Source of the DNA: Marchantia polymorpha subsp. ruderalis
Lineage: Eukaryota; Streptophyta; Marchantiopsida; Marchantiales; Marchantiaceae
Direction: 5' to 3'
Assembly (NCBI GenBank): GCA_037833965.1
Contig: AP031356.1
Span: 11,306,501-11,370,500, forward strand
DNA: 64,000 bases
Shown here: positions 49,082 through 60,800 of the stretch, piece by piece
How the letters are laid out: each line of letters starts with the position of its first letter
Position numbering within the stretch: the first letter of the stretch is position 1
Made by a program: the position numbers and the translations under genes
Notes under the pieces: generated by a model
Database searches by the model: none
What the model was told of the DNA's origin: nothing
What the model saw: only the letters and a program-made list of their open reading frames with translations

Positions 49082-49755
49082 TCGGTCAGGACCTCCGCTT
49101 CGGATTTCAGGAGGAAAGTGTCTCACCAGTTCACTCAGAGGTTCTGCAGGTAGTGCCTCCCACTCCGGCTTTTACTGCCCTTCCGCCAGGAACTAGCGGG
49201 GGTACCCGGACTGGACTTCCCACTTCGGAACGAAGCCTCTACATACGCCGTGGACGTCACCCTCGACTATCACACCAAACGCAGGGAGTGCAGACCCGAC
49301 TGAGAACTTACTGAAAACACGATCCAGTAACACACACACAACCTGAATTACAAACCAAGGTTTACACGAAGTAATGAAACTTCACATTGGCATTCAGGGG
49401 AAACTTCCCGTAGGAGTACAATCAGGATATGTCACTCGAAGGAGTAAGGGGGAACTGTTCAAGTATCTAACTCGCAGCCGGCTCTGAGCATCAGAAATCA
49501 CCCGCAGGTGCAGATCCGCACTACTCAAGTCTCTAACCGGGTGCTAGCTCTGAACATTCAGCCGAAGGCCTTCAACTACAACATACGGTAACTTCGCTAT
49601 GCTGCAGCTTCTCTACGTGGTGCCAGGACCAAAATGCACAAACACGCCAAGAAAGTGAGTTCCTGATCTGCACTTCCGAAACTGGAAGAGTCCCAAGGCA
49701 AAACGCCTTGAACTACTTTATACTCTCAAAAGATCCTAACTAGCACTACGCTATC

Positions 49756-52311
49756 CTATCTACCACTCGCAGCATCTGCGCGAAACCAAACTACTCTACT
49801 GCAATCAGCAGATCCGGTGCTGCGCCTCCTGCGCGCCGGACTGCTCCGCTTACTGTCTCTACCGTGCCGGTCTTCCGACCGGCTGCGTAACCCCAGGCGT
49901 CGGAGCGCTGTGGTGACTTCCGACTGCAAGTGCGCCATAGTGTCGCGCGCACCCGACAAGAAGGTTTCTAATTTTCTCGCCACTCGCCGCCGACTCCGAC
50001 TGTCATCCTCCGTCAATGCCGCCGCCCGAAGCTCAAACTCCCGGAGTGTAATCCTCTCTTGAGCTGCCACCTCCCAATGGGCGTATCCTTTTAGACAACG
50101 AGTCACCTGTGCCGCCAACTCTCCTCGCGCCCTGCAGCTGCTCTCCACCTCGGCCAGCTGCAATTCTAATCCCGCACGTTGTGCCCTCAAATCCGAGCAC
50201 TCGGATTGCAAGTTGCACAACAACTCCTCATCCTCCTTGCGGGCTCTTTGACTTTCTTCTAAGGCGCGCGTCTGGCGCGCAAGCTCGGCTGCTAGGACTT
50301 GGTTCTGTCTCCGTTCCTCCTGCAATTCTGACTCGATCTTTGCCCGTATTAATTCGGCATCCGCCTGACTTTTCGTCGCCGCATCCTCCTTCTGCTGCTG
50401 CAAGGCTTGGTATAGCTTCTGGGTGACCGCCAGGTGTTGTCGGAGGGCGGTGTTCCTATCCACATATACTTGGCAACTAGAGGCCCACTTTGCCACCTTG
50501 ATCCTCGTCCTTCGCCTGATAGTCTCCACATAAGACTGCGGTTTTAAGGCACTTGCGTATTTGGATGTCTTGCGATCCAGATATCGCAGGAGTGGAACTA
50601 TCTGTTCGCACAGCACCCCTGTTGGCGTTTTCTGCACCGAATCTGCTTCCTGCTCTTCCGAGCTCGTATCATCCTCAGTCTCGAGGATTTCAGTCGCCAC
50701 CGAATCCCTTGGCGACTCCCTGGAACTGTGGCGCGCAGCAGCTTCCGCTGCGACTGCTGCTCCACTGCCTGCTAAAATATCCAGGGCAGTGGGAGATCCC
50801 ACTGTTTGAGCCCCTGTTCCGGCTCGATCTTCGGTTTGTGAAGGGGTCGACGCCGCAGTGACTTTTGTCACTCTTGAACCGCCCGCTTCTGCTGCCTGTC
50901 CTTCCGGCGCAATCTGCGCGGAAGGTGTCCTTGTTGAGGGTGCGTCCGCCGAAGGCGTCCGCACACTGGTCGTTGGCCCCATCTGTCTCGCAGTCGGCGA
51001 ATCCGGCCGACTCTCTGTTGTCCGACTCGCAGTCGGCCGACCAGCAGTTGTCCGACTGGGAGTCGGATACACTCTGCGCGTCTTGACTCCACTTGGCCTG
51101 CTTGCTGGTGGCGTTCTTCTAGAAGTGCCTTCCGCCGAAGACGACCCTCTGAGGATTGTTGGCTCGTCAGCCAAACTCTCTTCTGCTTCCGGCCTGCTGT
51201 CCGGTTCAACGCGCCGTTCAGTTGGCCTTCCTTCCGCTTGTCGACCTTCAGTCATCCGACTCGCAGTCGGCCGGCTGTCAGTCCGTCCATCTCCTCCCGA
51301 AGGCCGTGGTGCCTTCTGTGCAGAGGTATCTGCCGTTTTCCCTAGAATCTGAGCGATTATCTCTTCCTGTGTGAGATTCCGCCGGGTCGGAGTTCGCCTG
51401 GTCTCCTCAGTACAAGTTGGCGTTTTGCGTGCCCTCTGTTTTGGTCGACTGTGAGGCTCGGGGGTGGGCCGACCACGAGTCGGCGCAGCTGGCACTTCCG
51501 GCTGCCTGTCCTCAGGTCTCTCATCCCACTTCCGCTTTCGCGGAATGCGCTCACTTCGACGTTCTTCTGCTGCTCTTGCTGGAGCCGGAGCCGGAGGCGT
51601 ACTAGCAGGTTCCTCGTCCGGATCCGTGTCTACTTCGGCCTCCCTTGAATATCTACCTGGATAAGTCCGGGTCAGCTGTGGAAACCGTGTTTTCTCAGCA
51701 TTTGTCAAACATCCCATCGCCCGGTAAAACACGATTAAGTAAGGCGATAGATGATTGAGGGTTCCTCCCTTCTCTTCTTGCGCATGTTGGCGCGTCACCT
51801 TCCACAGGAGCCGTGCCCAATGCACCGGAGCTCCTGACAACACTAGCTCCACAAACTCTACCTGCCAACCATGCATGTAAGCGGTCTTGGTCGGCTGCAA
51901 TATCTGCAGCAATGCCGTCGCGACATTTCTCCGCAATCGATCCTTGTAATCCCGTGTCCGGAAACCGTTCTTGGGATGTCTGGCAACTTTGAAGAGCTCA
52001 TTGTAAGAGACTTCTTCCTCCTGGGACACCTTCACGCTATCGGCCTCGAAGAGGAGATCCCCTTCCTCGCCGGCACACCTGCCCAACACCTGCGCCCAAT
52101 TGCAAATGTCCCATCTCTCTGGGTGTGGGCGAAATCCGCGAGAAGGCTTGTGTCTCTCCTGCAGATACTCGCGCACCATCTCCGGACATGTCCAGTTCCA
52201 CCCCCATAGGAGAAAATCGAGCTTCAGCCTCAGCAGCACATCTTGAAATGCGCGTAGACCGATCTGCGGCACCCTGAGTGGAGACACTCGCAGCTGGGGA
52301 ACCTTCGACAT
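49756..52311 (-). CDS. Element-encoded coiled-coil protein of unknown function (851 aa), intact
   Basis: The frame is open from 52401, but copies 2 and 3 begin their similarity at MAP(S/K)K..KV, which aligns with MSKVPQL here, so the start at 52311 is preferred. Residues 1-210 form a conserved Trp-rich domain with LDFLLWGWNW (31-40), VLGRCAG (75-81), GWQVEF (148-153) and VHWAR (163-167). Residues about 220-560 are disordered, rich in Arg, Pro, Thr and Ser, with repeated RPTASR. A second conserved block (571-605) has LLRYLDRKTSKY and SYVETIRRRT. Residues about 625-735 are predicted coiled coil (long Glu/Gln/Arg/Leu helix). CLKGYAHW (739-746) begins a third conserved block, and the tail is Arg/Ser-rich and basic. 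No DDE, RT, protease or zinc finger is visible. A gag-like structural or DNA-binding role is conceivable but unproven; I do not recognise the family. Confidence 0.8.
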   Translation of the reverse strand: MSKVPQLRVSPLRVPQIGLRAFQDVLLRLKLDFLLWGWNWTCPEMVREYLQERHKPSRGFRPHPERWDICNWAQVLGRCAGEEGDLLFEADSVKVSQEEEVSYNELFKVARHPKNGFRTRDYKDRLRRNVATALLQILQPTKTAYMHGWQVEFVELVLSGAPVHWARLLWKVTRQHAQEEKGGTLNHLSPYLIVFYRAMGCLTNAEKTRFPQLTRTYPGRYSREAEVDTDPDEEPASTPPAPAPARAAEERRSERIPRKRKWDERPEDRQPEVPAAPTRGRPTPEPHSRPKQRARKTPTCTEETRRTPTRRNLTQEEIIAQILGKTADTSAQKAPRPSGGDGRTDSRPTASRMTEGRQAEGRPTERRVEPDSRPEAEESLADEPTILRGSSSAEGTSRRTPPASRPSGVKTRRVYPTPSRTTAGRPTASRTTESRPDSPTARQMGPTTSVRTPSADAPSTRTPSAQIAPEGQAAEAGGSRVTKVTAASTPSQTEDRAGTGAQTVGSPTALDILAGSGAAVAAEAAARHSSRESPRDSVATEILETEDDTSSEEQEADSVQKTPTGVLCEQIVPLLRYLDRKTSKYASALKPQSYVETIRRRTRIKVAKWASSCQVYVDRNTALRQHLAVTQKLYQALQQQKEDAATKSQADAELIRAKIESELQEERRQNQVLAAELARQTRALEESQRARKEDEELLCNLQSECSDLRAQRAGLELQLAEVESSCRARGELAAQVTRCLKGYAHWEVAAQERITLREFELRAAALTEDDSRSRRRVARKLETFLSGARDTMAHLQSEVTTALRRLGLRSRSEDRHGRDSKRSSPARRRRSTGSADCSRVVWFRADAASGR

Positions 52312-53668
52312 TGCGTTGCCTGCACACACAAACGTTCTCCCTTTCGCTCGCTCTCTCACAATCGCCACTGCGCGTCGGCCACTCAAGCACTGACTGCTCA
52401 CTCTCTCTGCGCTCGTTCAAGATCGCTACTCGCAATTCTTTCAAGGTCCGCCAAGATCCTTGCGCAACTTGTCTCCGCACTCTCTTCTCTCACTGCAGGT
52501 CGCTCCGCCCTTGCGCGTAATCTTGGAAACTGGAAATCGCAAAGTCAAGAATGAGAGAATGAGACTGGAGCGCAGTCTTTTCTTCTCCGATTTCAAGAAC
52601 GTCCAACGTTCTTACTGGTTGCAACGTACGCAGCCGGCTATACGGCTTAACGGTTCGCCCTTTGCATGCGCGAATTCACGTCTCCGCACTGCGCGCATTC
52701 GCATGCTTAAACGTTGAATTCTCCCGCCGCCGCCACCTTCCGGACTCGAGTCCGCTGCCGGGTATACGTCGGCCCTGTTGTCTTTTCCTAACCCGTCCCT
52801 CACCGGAGGCGTGTCGCCGCTGGTGCGTTCATTATCCGTCGGCGCCTTGCTGGAGGCGCACATCCAGTCGGAGCGAATTACGCCGGCGCGCAGTCGTACC
52901 GCCTATTTTGTCCTTTATGCCTCATCCGTTGCTGCCGGCGCATATCCGTCAGCGCAACTCATGCCAGCGCATCCGGCCGTCAGCGCCACGTCGGAGGCGT
53001 ACATCCGACCGGCGCTTTCCTTCCATGAACAGCCGCCAAAGGCGCTTCCGACTCTGAGTTGGTTTCCTCCTATGAGCGCATGATTCCGCCGAAGGCGCAT
53101 CGCTGAGGGCGTACGGGAATCCTTTCCGGCTGTGAACCCTAGCGCGAACGGCGCATGTCCGGCTACGAGTTTTCCGACGCTCATAACTTCTCCATTCCTG
53201 ATCCATCTCCGACGCTCTTGGACTCGTTAGAACGAGCGTCCCGAGCTCTTTCTAATGCAACTTCAACCAACTGGATCTACCGTGTATCCCGATTGTTATG
53301 AAGGTTTCCCCTTTCCGCGCTAGCGGCGCTTCGCCGAAGGCGCACTCATGGTCGGACGCCTTTAGAGGTCCGGGCCCTTCTTCTGACGTCTTTAGCAAAA
53401 CCTCCTCCTGAGGTGTCTGCGCCGGAAACGTAGCTTCCTTATACGCTGGAGGCGCGTGAGTAGAGACACCTGAGAAAAGGAGCTTTTGCTGAAGGCGCCG
53501 AAGACGTTGGCGTTGGTACATCCGACTACGTGATTCTTTGTGCCCTCGTGACGATCTCATCAATCCACTCTATTTAGCGTACCCTTCTCTAGCTACAAAC
53601 ACTGCTTTGGTACTAGTTTTCTAAAATTGTTTAAATTCTGCAAAAAAAACAAAAAGTGTGTTACCACA
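52312..53668 (-). other. Leader and upstream region of copy 1
   Basis: About 1.35 kb between the coding start and the element end. It is rich in irregular GGCGC, CCG and GAAGGCGC-like repeats, with a T-rich/A-rich terminal 90 bases (CTTTTTG/TTTTTTTTG next to the end). Copies 2 and 3 have a comparable leader in which CCGAAG/CTTCGG motifs recur. It presumably holds the promoter. Confidence 0.5.
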
Positions 53669-53673
53669 GTCAT

Positions 53674-55299
53674 ATTCTCAATAGATTATTATCTTACTTT
53701 TTTTTGAAAAGTATTTCAGATGGATGTGATTTAAGGTCTGAATTTTTTACAATGTTTGTCATATTGTAACTTTTATAATATTTGAAAGATCATTAAGCCG
53801 TATCACGTGAAGTATGATATTATCTTGTTTTTTTTGTAATTCATCAATCAGCAAAAGCAACTTAAAAATTTTTTAATTGATTGTCTGCTTATTTTGATGA
53901 AATAAAACAGCTGATAGTAATTGATTCAAAGCAACTAGTGGCTTTAATAGATTTATGATATTATTTATAACATTTTTTCTCAATAAGATTTTAACTATAA
54001 ATCACTAGATCATCAAAGACATCAAGGTGATCTTAAATTTCTGTATCAAATCTTTTAATTTGAAATATGTCAACTTTTAAAAAACTTACAACATGTTTCA
54101 TAATTTTTGCGATGAAATTACCTCTTAAAATCTTCAAAAAATTGTCACACTTCAACAAATTTTCTAAAAAAAGTTTGTTAATGTAGTATTAAAATATTCA
54201 CAAAATAAGTTTAAAATTTTTTCTAGTTTTTATCGTTAAAAATGAAGGATTTAGGCTTCAACATCTTTTTCAAATCCGTAGCCTTCAACTTGCTCTTGAT
54301 TTGATTCTTTTTTAGCAGATTATCACCACGTACATCATATTTGACTATGTCATATTTAGTTTTTCCAAGACTCATGGGAGTGATCTCATTTGATCAAAAA
54401 TTGACATGTCCTTGTATAGTTTTTTCATTTTTTATGATGGGTAAAACAATCTTTTAAAATTTTATGTTTTATTTCATCACTTTGTATTAAGAAAAAATAC
54501 TTCAATTATTTAAAAGCGATTTGATTTGATTATTTGAGATTTATATTCATGCAAGTTTTTTATCTTAAAATTGGATTATATTGTTGATTCTTTTTTTAAT
54601 TCAATATGATTCATCTTATTTTTAATTCAAGATTAGCATAAAAAACATAAATTCAAAATATCTACATAATAAAAATGCATTATTCAAACTTTCAACAATA
54701 GATTTAAATATATCACAAAACAAGTCAATGAACACATAATGTAAGCATTATTTTTTCACTGATTTTTTTCTTCATTCACTTGATTCCTCACAAAAGGGTG
54801 TCAAAGCCAAACTTTTTTATGCATCAAAACAACAACATGGACATATAAAAGTATTCTTCAAATTTTCACATTTTGATTAACTATTCATGATAGCTATTAA
54901 TTGACAATTAGAATGGCTAGCAAGGTGAGATATTTAAAACACTTAAATGATCAAAAGAGTCAAGGTTACATCATTGTCACTTGCAAGTATTGATTCCTTG
55001 CAACATTAATTTCATGCACATAATGAGATTGAGTGTGGAATATCACACTAGAATATTTTTATATTAGTTCATTTTTTCATGATTATGCTAGATCTCAAAT
55101 CTATAACTTGCACATGCAACTTAACAAATGTTGATGACTTGACCTAACATAAATCTTTTCATCTTATGCATCATTTTTTTAAAACATTCAGGATCTTGCT
55201 TGAAGTTTCAACGAAATTCAACGGAGTTTAGAGCTTTTTCAAATCAAGCTTTTTAATTATACCTCGTTCAAACCTACCTTTGATAGTTAGTTATATTTC
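53674..55299. other. AT-rich intergenic DNA
   Basis: Continuation of the desert interrupted by copy 1. Only A/T-rich low-complexity sequence and no coding potential is seen. Confidence 0.65.
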
Positions 55300-57811
55300 A
55301 AGTTTGATTGAGGATTTGAATAAACTAGGTATAATATTTTGCTTTGAACTATAGAGGAGGGTGAATTGTAGCTTATTCTATACATTGTCTTAGGATTTTT
55401 GACATTAAACTCTTATGTTTTTGTGCCATAATCAAAGACAAATCACGTTCTTGTTGGCATCAAATCTGCGTGTTTTGTGCGACGATCTATGTAATTATTG
55501 TTTGTTTTTTTAAATTAAAAATGGTATTAGAGCTATGTGAAACAAAGTTTGAAATCAAAAAGGACAAAAGGATGAGCATAGCAATGCCGGTAGGGAGTCA
55601 CAAAAGGACAAAAAAGGTTAAGAATTGAAAGACGAGATCTCAACTGAGTCTAAGAGTTTTGAACCAACATCCTGTGATCCTCTATATTACACATTTTTAA
55701 GATACAACAAAAATTAGCATCAATGATGAAAGCAAAAGTGATTGAACACTAGATCATACCTAGTTGTCTTGTAGCACAATCATCCATTTGTCTTCTATTT
55801 TGTATTGAAGTATCAATGATCATTGTAGTTAAACAGGCTACATCCTAGAGCTTTAAACTTTATGCTTCATCAAACAATATTCTCACATCTTTTAATTTTC
55901 ATCATAGAATGTTCACATTGCATAAACTTAACAAAGTAGTTCTTTGATCATTTATCTGTACTAGAATTGTTGAATCAAAAGAGATCCAACTGTTGTGAGT
56001 GAAATTAAAATAATAAATGTTTGTGTTTTCAAATTCAGATGTATCTCTCATATGTGTTACTCTGTTTGTAGTTCTGGAGCTTTCACTATCTATCAACAAT
56101 AATAGCGCATCTATAAAACTTGTGATTACAATCAAGTTACTTTGATCATGACATGTTAGATACAAATCAAATTCCTTTTAATATTATAGAGATTTATGTC
56201 ATTTCAATTGGTGCAAGCGAGTTAATCACACAATTTGTTGTACAAAGTTGTGATTTTTTTGGACCTACTCAATTTTTTTGCGTTGCTAACGTGAAAAGTC
56301 CGAACAAGAATTAGGATCAGGGCAATGAAAATATTATGTTGTTGATATGACTCGCTATTCAAATTTTCAGTGCTTATATGGACAAAATCAGCAAGCGTTA
56401 GTCTAGCCTACTTGACTTTGATGCTAATTTTACATCCTAATGCAAATGCATTGGCGGCTATTTTTGTAGCAAAAAAAAGAAAAAATGCTAATAGAAGAAA
56501 AGATGCATGTGTATGATAATCACAATTAGCCTACCAAAATTTCAAAAAATCTCAGGGCTGAGAGATGTTATCAATCTCGGTAAAGTTTGATCATATACAT
56601 GACTTGATACGGGAATTTTTGTCTATGGACTGCAAAACTGTCATTGAATTTTTTTCCTTTCAATGATATTTGCTAATATTGCTTGTGTTTTGGCAAAAAA
56701 AACATAGGAGCAGGAAAAACGAATGATCAAATGAAATCTATGAAATGTCCATGGACTTTGACACGATCTTGCATAAATGTACCAATGAAAACAAAAATTA
56801 GACTTGTGATTCTTATTTGAAGGGATTGATTGTTTAAAATTTTAAAGTAGGTAAAGAAAGTATGCAACAATAGATTTTTTGTTATTAAGGAATATGAAGA
56901 GTTACACATGAGTATAAAAGAAGATTTTTTCATTCAAACAATACAAGACGTAACTACAAATGTTTGACAAAAGGAGATGGTGGTCACAAAGTTTGGCATA
57001 ACACTAGTGACCTAATCAAATATGATAGATAATGTGGTTATCTTTGGAATAGACAAGTCAAGATCAACTTGGAGACAAAATACTTCCACTTACAACAATG
57101 AGCATTGGCTATATCTTCAAAAACATGTTATAAATATTATCATATCGTATTTACAACCTTTAATTTTAAAGCAAATGGATGAATATGACAACTCTAATTT
57201 GTGATTTGAGGCTCTTGATTCATAGTTTTATTGCAAAGAGTTGTCAAACAGATTGTATGCTTTTTTGAAGTTGATGGTTTTAAGATGGAAAATTTTGAAA
57301 CAAAAATTCAAGATCACATTGATATATTTGGTGATTTTGTCAATGATTTTTAAAATTTTGAAGAATAGATAAGTGATGAGAGCAAAATTCTTTATTTCTT
57401 GAGTCTATTGCTTGTTTACTATCAATCATTATTACGTTTGTTTCATTGTAATAGGCAAACAATATTAACAACAAAGCTGTAAATGCTTCATTAATTGATA
57501 ATTTATAACAATTAATATTTTACATCAAATGATGTTATCATTTTTTTCATTTTTTTTAATAAGACATTGAATGTGATTTGAGTTTGATCATTCATGGATT
57601 AACAGAAATGGCAAGTGTTTTGGATCAAAAAGTAGAGCCAAATCTATGAACAAACTTCTAGAAAGAGACACAGCGATATGTTCAAAATATGACAAGAGTG
57701 ATCATGTCAAGAAGTACGTTTGTATAAAGATCAAAGGTGTTGATCATACTTTAGGTAATGTGATTTAATAGTTGGATTTCAATGAGTATGATTTGTTAGA
57801 GTATAACTTAT
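55300..57811 (+). pseudogene. Decayed copia: LTR end, primer site, leader and gag relic
   Basis: TGGTATTAGAGC at 55522-55533 is a copia primer binding site. The preceding about 220 bases, with GAGGGTGAATTGTAG, look like a decayed LTR. From about 57090 the frame YLQPLILKQMDEYDNSNL corresponds to the gag core, and near 57675-57720 a zinc knuckle survives with one Cys changed to Tyr and a Gly changed to Asp. The relic is interrupted after the knuckle by copy 2. Its protease-like continuation (GATGTTTGGATTTTA) appears at about 61385 beyond the insertion. Confidence 0.6.
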
Positions 57812-60800
57812 TGTGATAGCCAACAAATACCAAAATGGAGCATAATGGTATAGATTCGTTCCCACAGAGACAGATGCAACATTAAAAGTCACGATTTGTC
57901 ACGTATTAACATTCTATTGAAGAGTTTTACTTCTTAGACCAATGTCACTCCCAGAATACACTGCTCGATTACAGCCGAAGGCCCGAAGAGCAGAGTATAA
58001 TCATATTCACAACCTGAAACTTTTCCAATCGTCACCTGCGAGAATCGCTTGTGATCCCACACTCAGATTTCACGGAGAAACTTCCCCAGAATTGCATACT
58101 CCCGACTCATTGACCCAAATATCCAGATCCAAATTTGCTTCAATACCGAAGAGCCCCTACTATTCTGAACATTCAAGCTGGATACTCACAACTCCTGATG
58201 CGTTAGCTTTGACAAACTGGAGGGCATTGTGCTCGGCGGCAGGATCACACACCAGCTCATAAACACACAGTGGATACAGATTGACAGTCAAGACAGCCAA
58301 TTGACAGAAAAGCCCCCAAGCCTTTGGCCTCTTTATTCACTCTGATGTCTTAGGAATCTCAACCGCTTGAGGTGAACTACTCTCAGGTGCGGTGCCATCC
58401 GACGCAGCGGTTACATCGTACTCTAAACTTACGTCTGCTTTTAACCTACAAAAGACGATTAGTATCTCTAACTCTACATTCTCTTGCGCCTCTACCAATT
58501 CCTTAGAAAAAGAATTGACTAATTCTACTAACTACTTGTGCGCCGCGGATCCGCTGGTCTTTGCACTCATCAAACGCCGCTCGAACATATCTAGCTTCAA
58601 CCACTTAATCGATTGCAATTTCCACAATGCAAATCCATACAAACACTTCTCAACTCCCACTCGCAATTCGTCAATTGTCTCGTCCCGCAACTTGGGGTGC
58701 GCTGCCTCTGCCTTTTTCGCTCTCCTTTGCAACTCTTCCGATCTCAAGGCAATCCTCTCCAACTGATAGCGTGACCGTCTGCGTTCCAATTAGATCTTTA
58801 ATCTACATTCGACCTCCGAAGATCTGGTCGCTTCGCAATCTGCCAATTTCTTGGTCCAATCCGTCAATTCTCCTTCGTGCTTCCGGGATTCCTCAGCTAG
58901 ACTTGCCGTAAGCTCCTCCGGGCGCTTGAATTCCTTGTCATGATCACCCGTGAGCTCCGCGATCTTACTACGAAGTTCTTCTTCTTTCGTCTTCGCCGCC
59001 GCAATTTGTCCCCAAAGATCTTTGGCAATTCATGCTTCTTCGGCTCTTCGCCCCTCCGCCTTAGCTAATTCTTCGGCGTGCAACTGATCCCGTTTCCCTG
59101 CAGCTGCAATCAATCTCTCCGCACATTGCACTGCCGCTTCGTAAGCTTCCTTTGACGTCTCCAATCTCCCACACAAGTCCACAGTCACCTTCTGTACAAT
59201 CTCATTGGCGGTAGAAAGACTACTACAATCTTGCTCTAACTCTACGCAACAATCATACTCCTTCACCAAGTTCAATCGCAACACCTCGCACTCCATCGCT
59301 TCGCCCGAAGTCGGTCTTCTTGTTCTTACAATGTCGCCTTTGTGGTTGCACACTCGGTTGTCAAGCTTGCAACTCGTTCCTTTGCCGTCGCAGTTGCAGA
59401 ATCCCACTCCTTCTTCACTGCCACTGCACTCTTGAGCTTTGTTCTATGCCTGATAAGCTCCACATAAGATCCTGATTCCCTTCTCACAGTATACTTTTCC
59501 CTCTTCTTGTCTAAGTACTTCAATGAAGGTACTACGCTATCCTGCAAGAAATCAAGGAAGGCAATCTCTAACGCCTTCGTTCTTTCCTCCGAAGTCTTCT
59601 CCACTACTTCAGATCTCACTTCCTCCTCAGGTGGTGGTGGCACTGGAATCTCCGTGATGTCTCCTACCGTCCCGCCAACTTGTGCAACGATTTGCTCAAG
59701 TATTGCTTCACTCAACGTGAGCTCCTTCGCTAACTCTTCACTGGTCTTTAGTTAAGGTATGTCTTCACTCCTCACAGATTGCATATGCTACGAAGATACA
59801 AAACTCGGACTAGCTGTCTCCGTACTCTCCTCCAAAGGTTCCACTGCTACGTCTGTTGGAACTTCAACTTATACCGCCGAAGGTCTTTCCTCCAACACAT
59901 GAAGTGTTGGTTCGTTAGTCTTGTTTTTGGCTGCTACAACCGTCTTCTCCACACTGTTGTCTGAAAATTTGGTCACAATCATCCTGCAATTTGCCTTCTT
60001 CTTCGGCCTAGCTCGAGTCCTTGATTGCCGAATTCCCGTTATCTCAGTTTCTGCCATTCGCGATTCCAGCGGTGGATCTTTCTCATCATCTGCCATTACT
60101 TTCCGCCTCTTAGCCAGTCGACTTTCTGACCGCACTCGTGTTGGCAAAACGTCCACCTGTACGGGTCCGCGCGCCTTTGTTTGAGATGGCACTCTCGGTT
60201 GGCCATTGTCTTCTTCCTAAGTCTCTTTGTTGGACTCGATCGCCAAAATTTTCCATTTCTTCGGAAATCGCTTTACCTCTACCTTCATGAGTAGTCCCAT
60301 CCCACCATAGAAATTCACGATGTAAGGGGTTAGTTGGTTCACCAATGGTCCTTCCCATCGGGCACTCGCATTGATTCAAACCAGATTATAAAAGATCCTC
60401 GCCCAATGTACCTGATTTCCCTTCATCATCCGCTCAAAGAACCCGACCTGCCAAGCTGTGACATACGTCGTGCGCTGCGATCGCAAGATGTGCATGACGT
60501 CCAATGCAATCGCACGTCTCATCGGATCCTTGTAATATGCAGTCTTCTACTCATTCGTTCCTGATCGCGTGTTTTTGAAGAGTGGGGCAAAAGTGAATTC
60601 TTCCGCGCACATTATCTTCACACTATCTTTCTCAAACATAAAATCTTCTTCGCTTCCTGCACACCGCCCCAGCACGCTCATCCAATGCTCAATTTTCCAC
60701 AGCATCCGATTGCTCCGGAGATCCTCCCCCTCATTCCGGTTCTTGTCCATGATCTCCTTACAAATACTCGCCAATATGCCGTTCCAATTCCACAAGAGGA

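Larger units (their letters stand above)
48787..53668 (-). mobile_element. TGT...ACA element with 5-bp target duplication, copy 1 (4882 bp)
   Basis: The plus-strand left end TGTAATAACCCAC and the inverted right end TGTGGTAACACAC match at 10 of 13 positions. Perfect flanking duplications GTCAT lie at 48782-48786 and 53669-53673. There are no terminal direct repeats, so it is not an LTR retrotransposon, and no integrase, transposase or reverse transcriptase is seen. It carries one long minus-strand gene (49756-52311) with about 1.35 kb of leader and about 0.97 kb of trailer. The trailer matches that of copy 2 (CCCACAG.GACAGA.GCAACA; TGTCACGT; GTCACTCCCAGAA). It stands out as a GC-rich island in AT-rich DNA. 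Confidence 0.85.

Noticed and set aside
52312-52401. Upstream Met (52401) as start of the copy 1 protein
   Set aside because: The extra 30 residues have no counterpart in copies 2 and 3, whose similarity begins at the Met aligned with 52311.
48787-53668. LTR retrotransposon interpretation of the TGT...ACA elements
   Set aside because: TG...CA ends and 5-bp duplications fit, but the two ends are not direct repeats of each other in either complete copy, and there is no primer site, reverse transcriptase or integrase.
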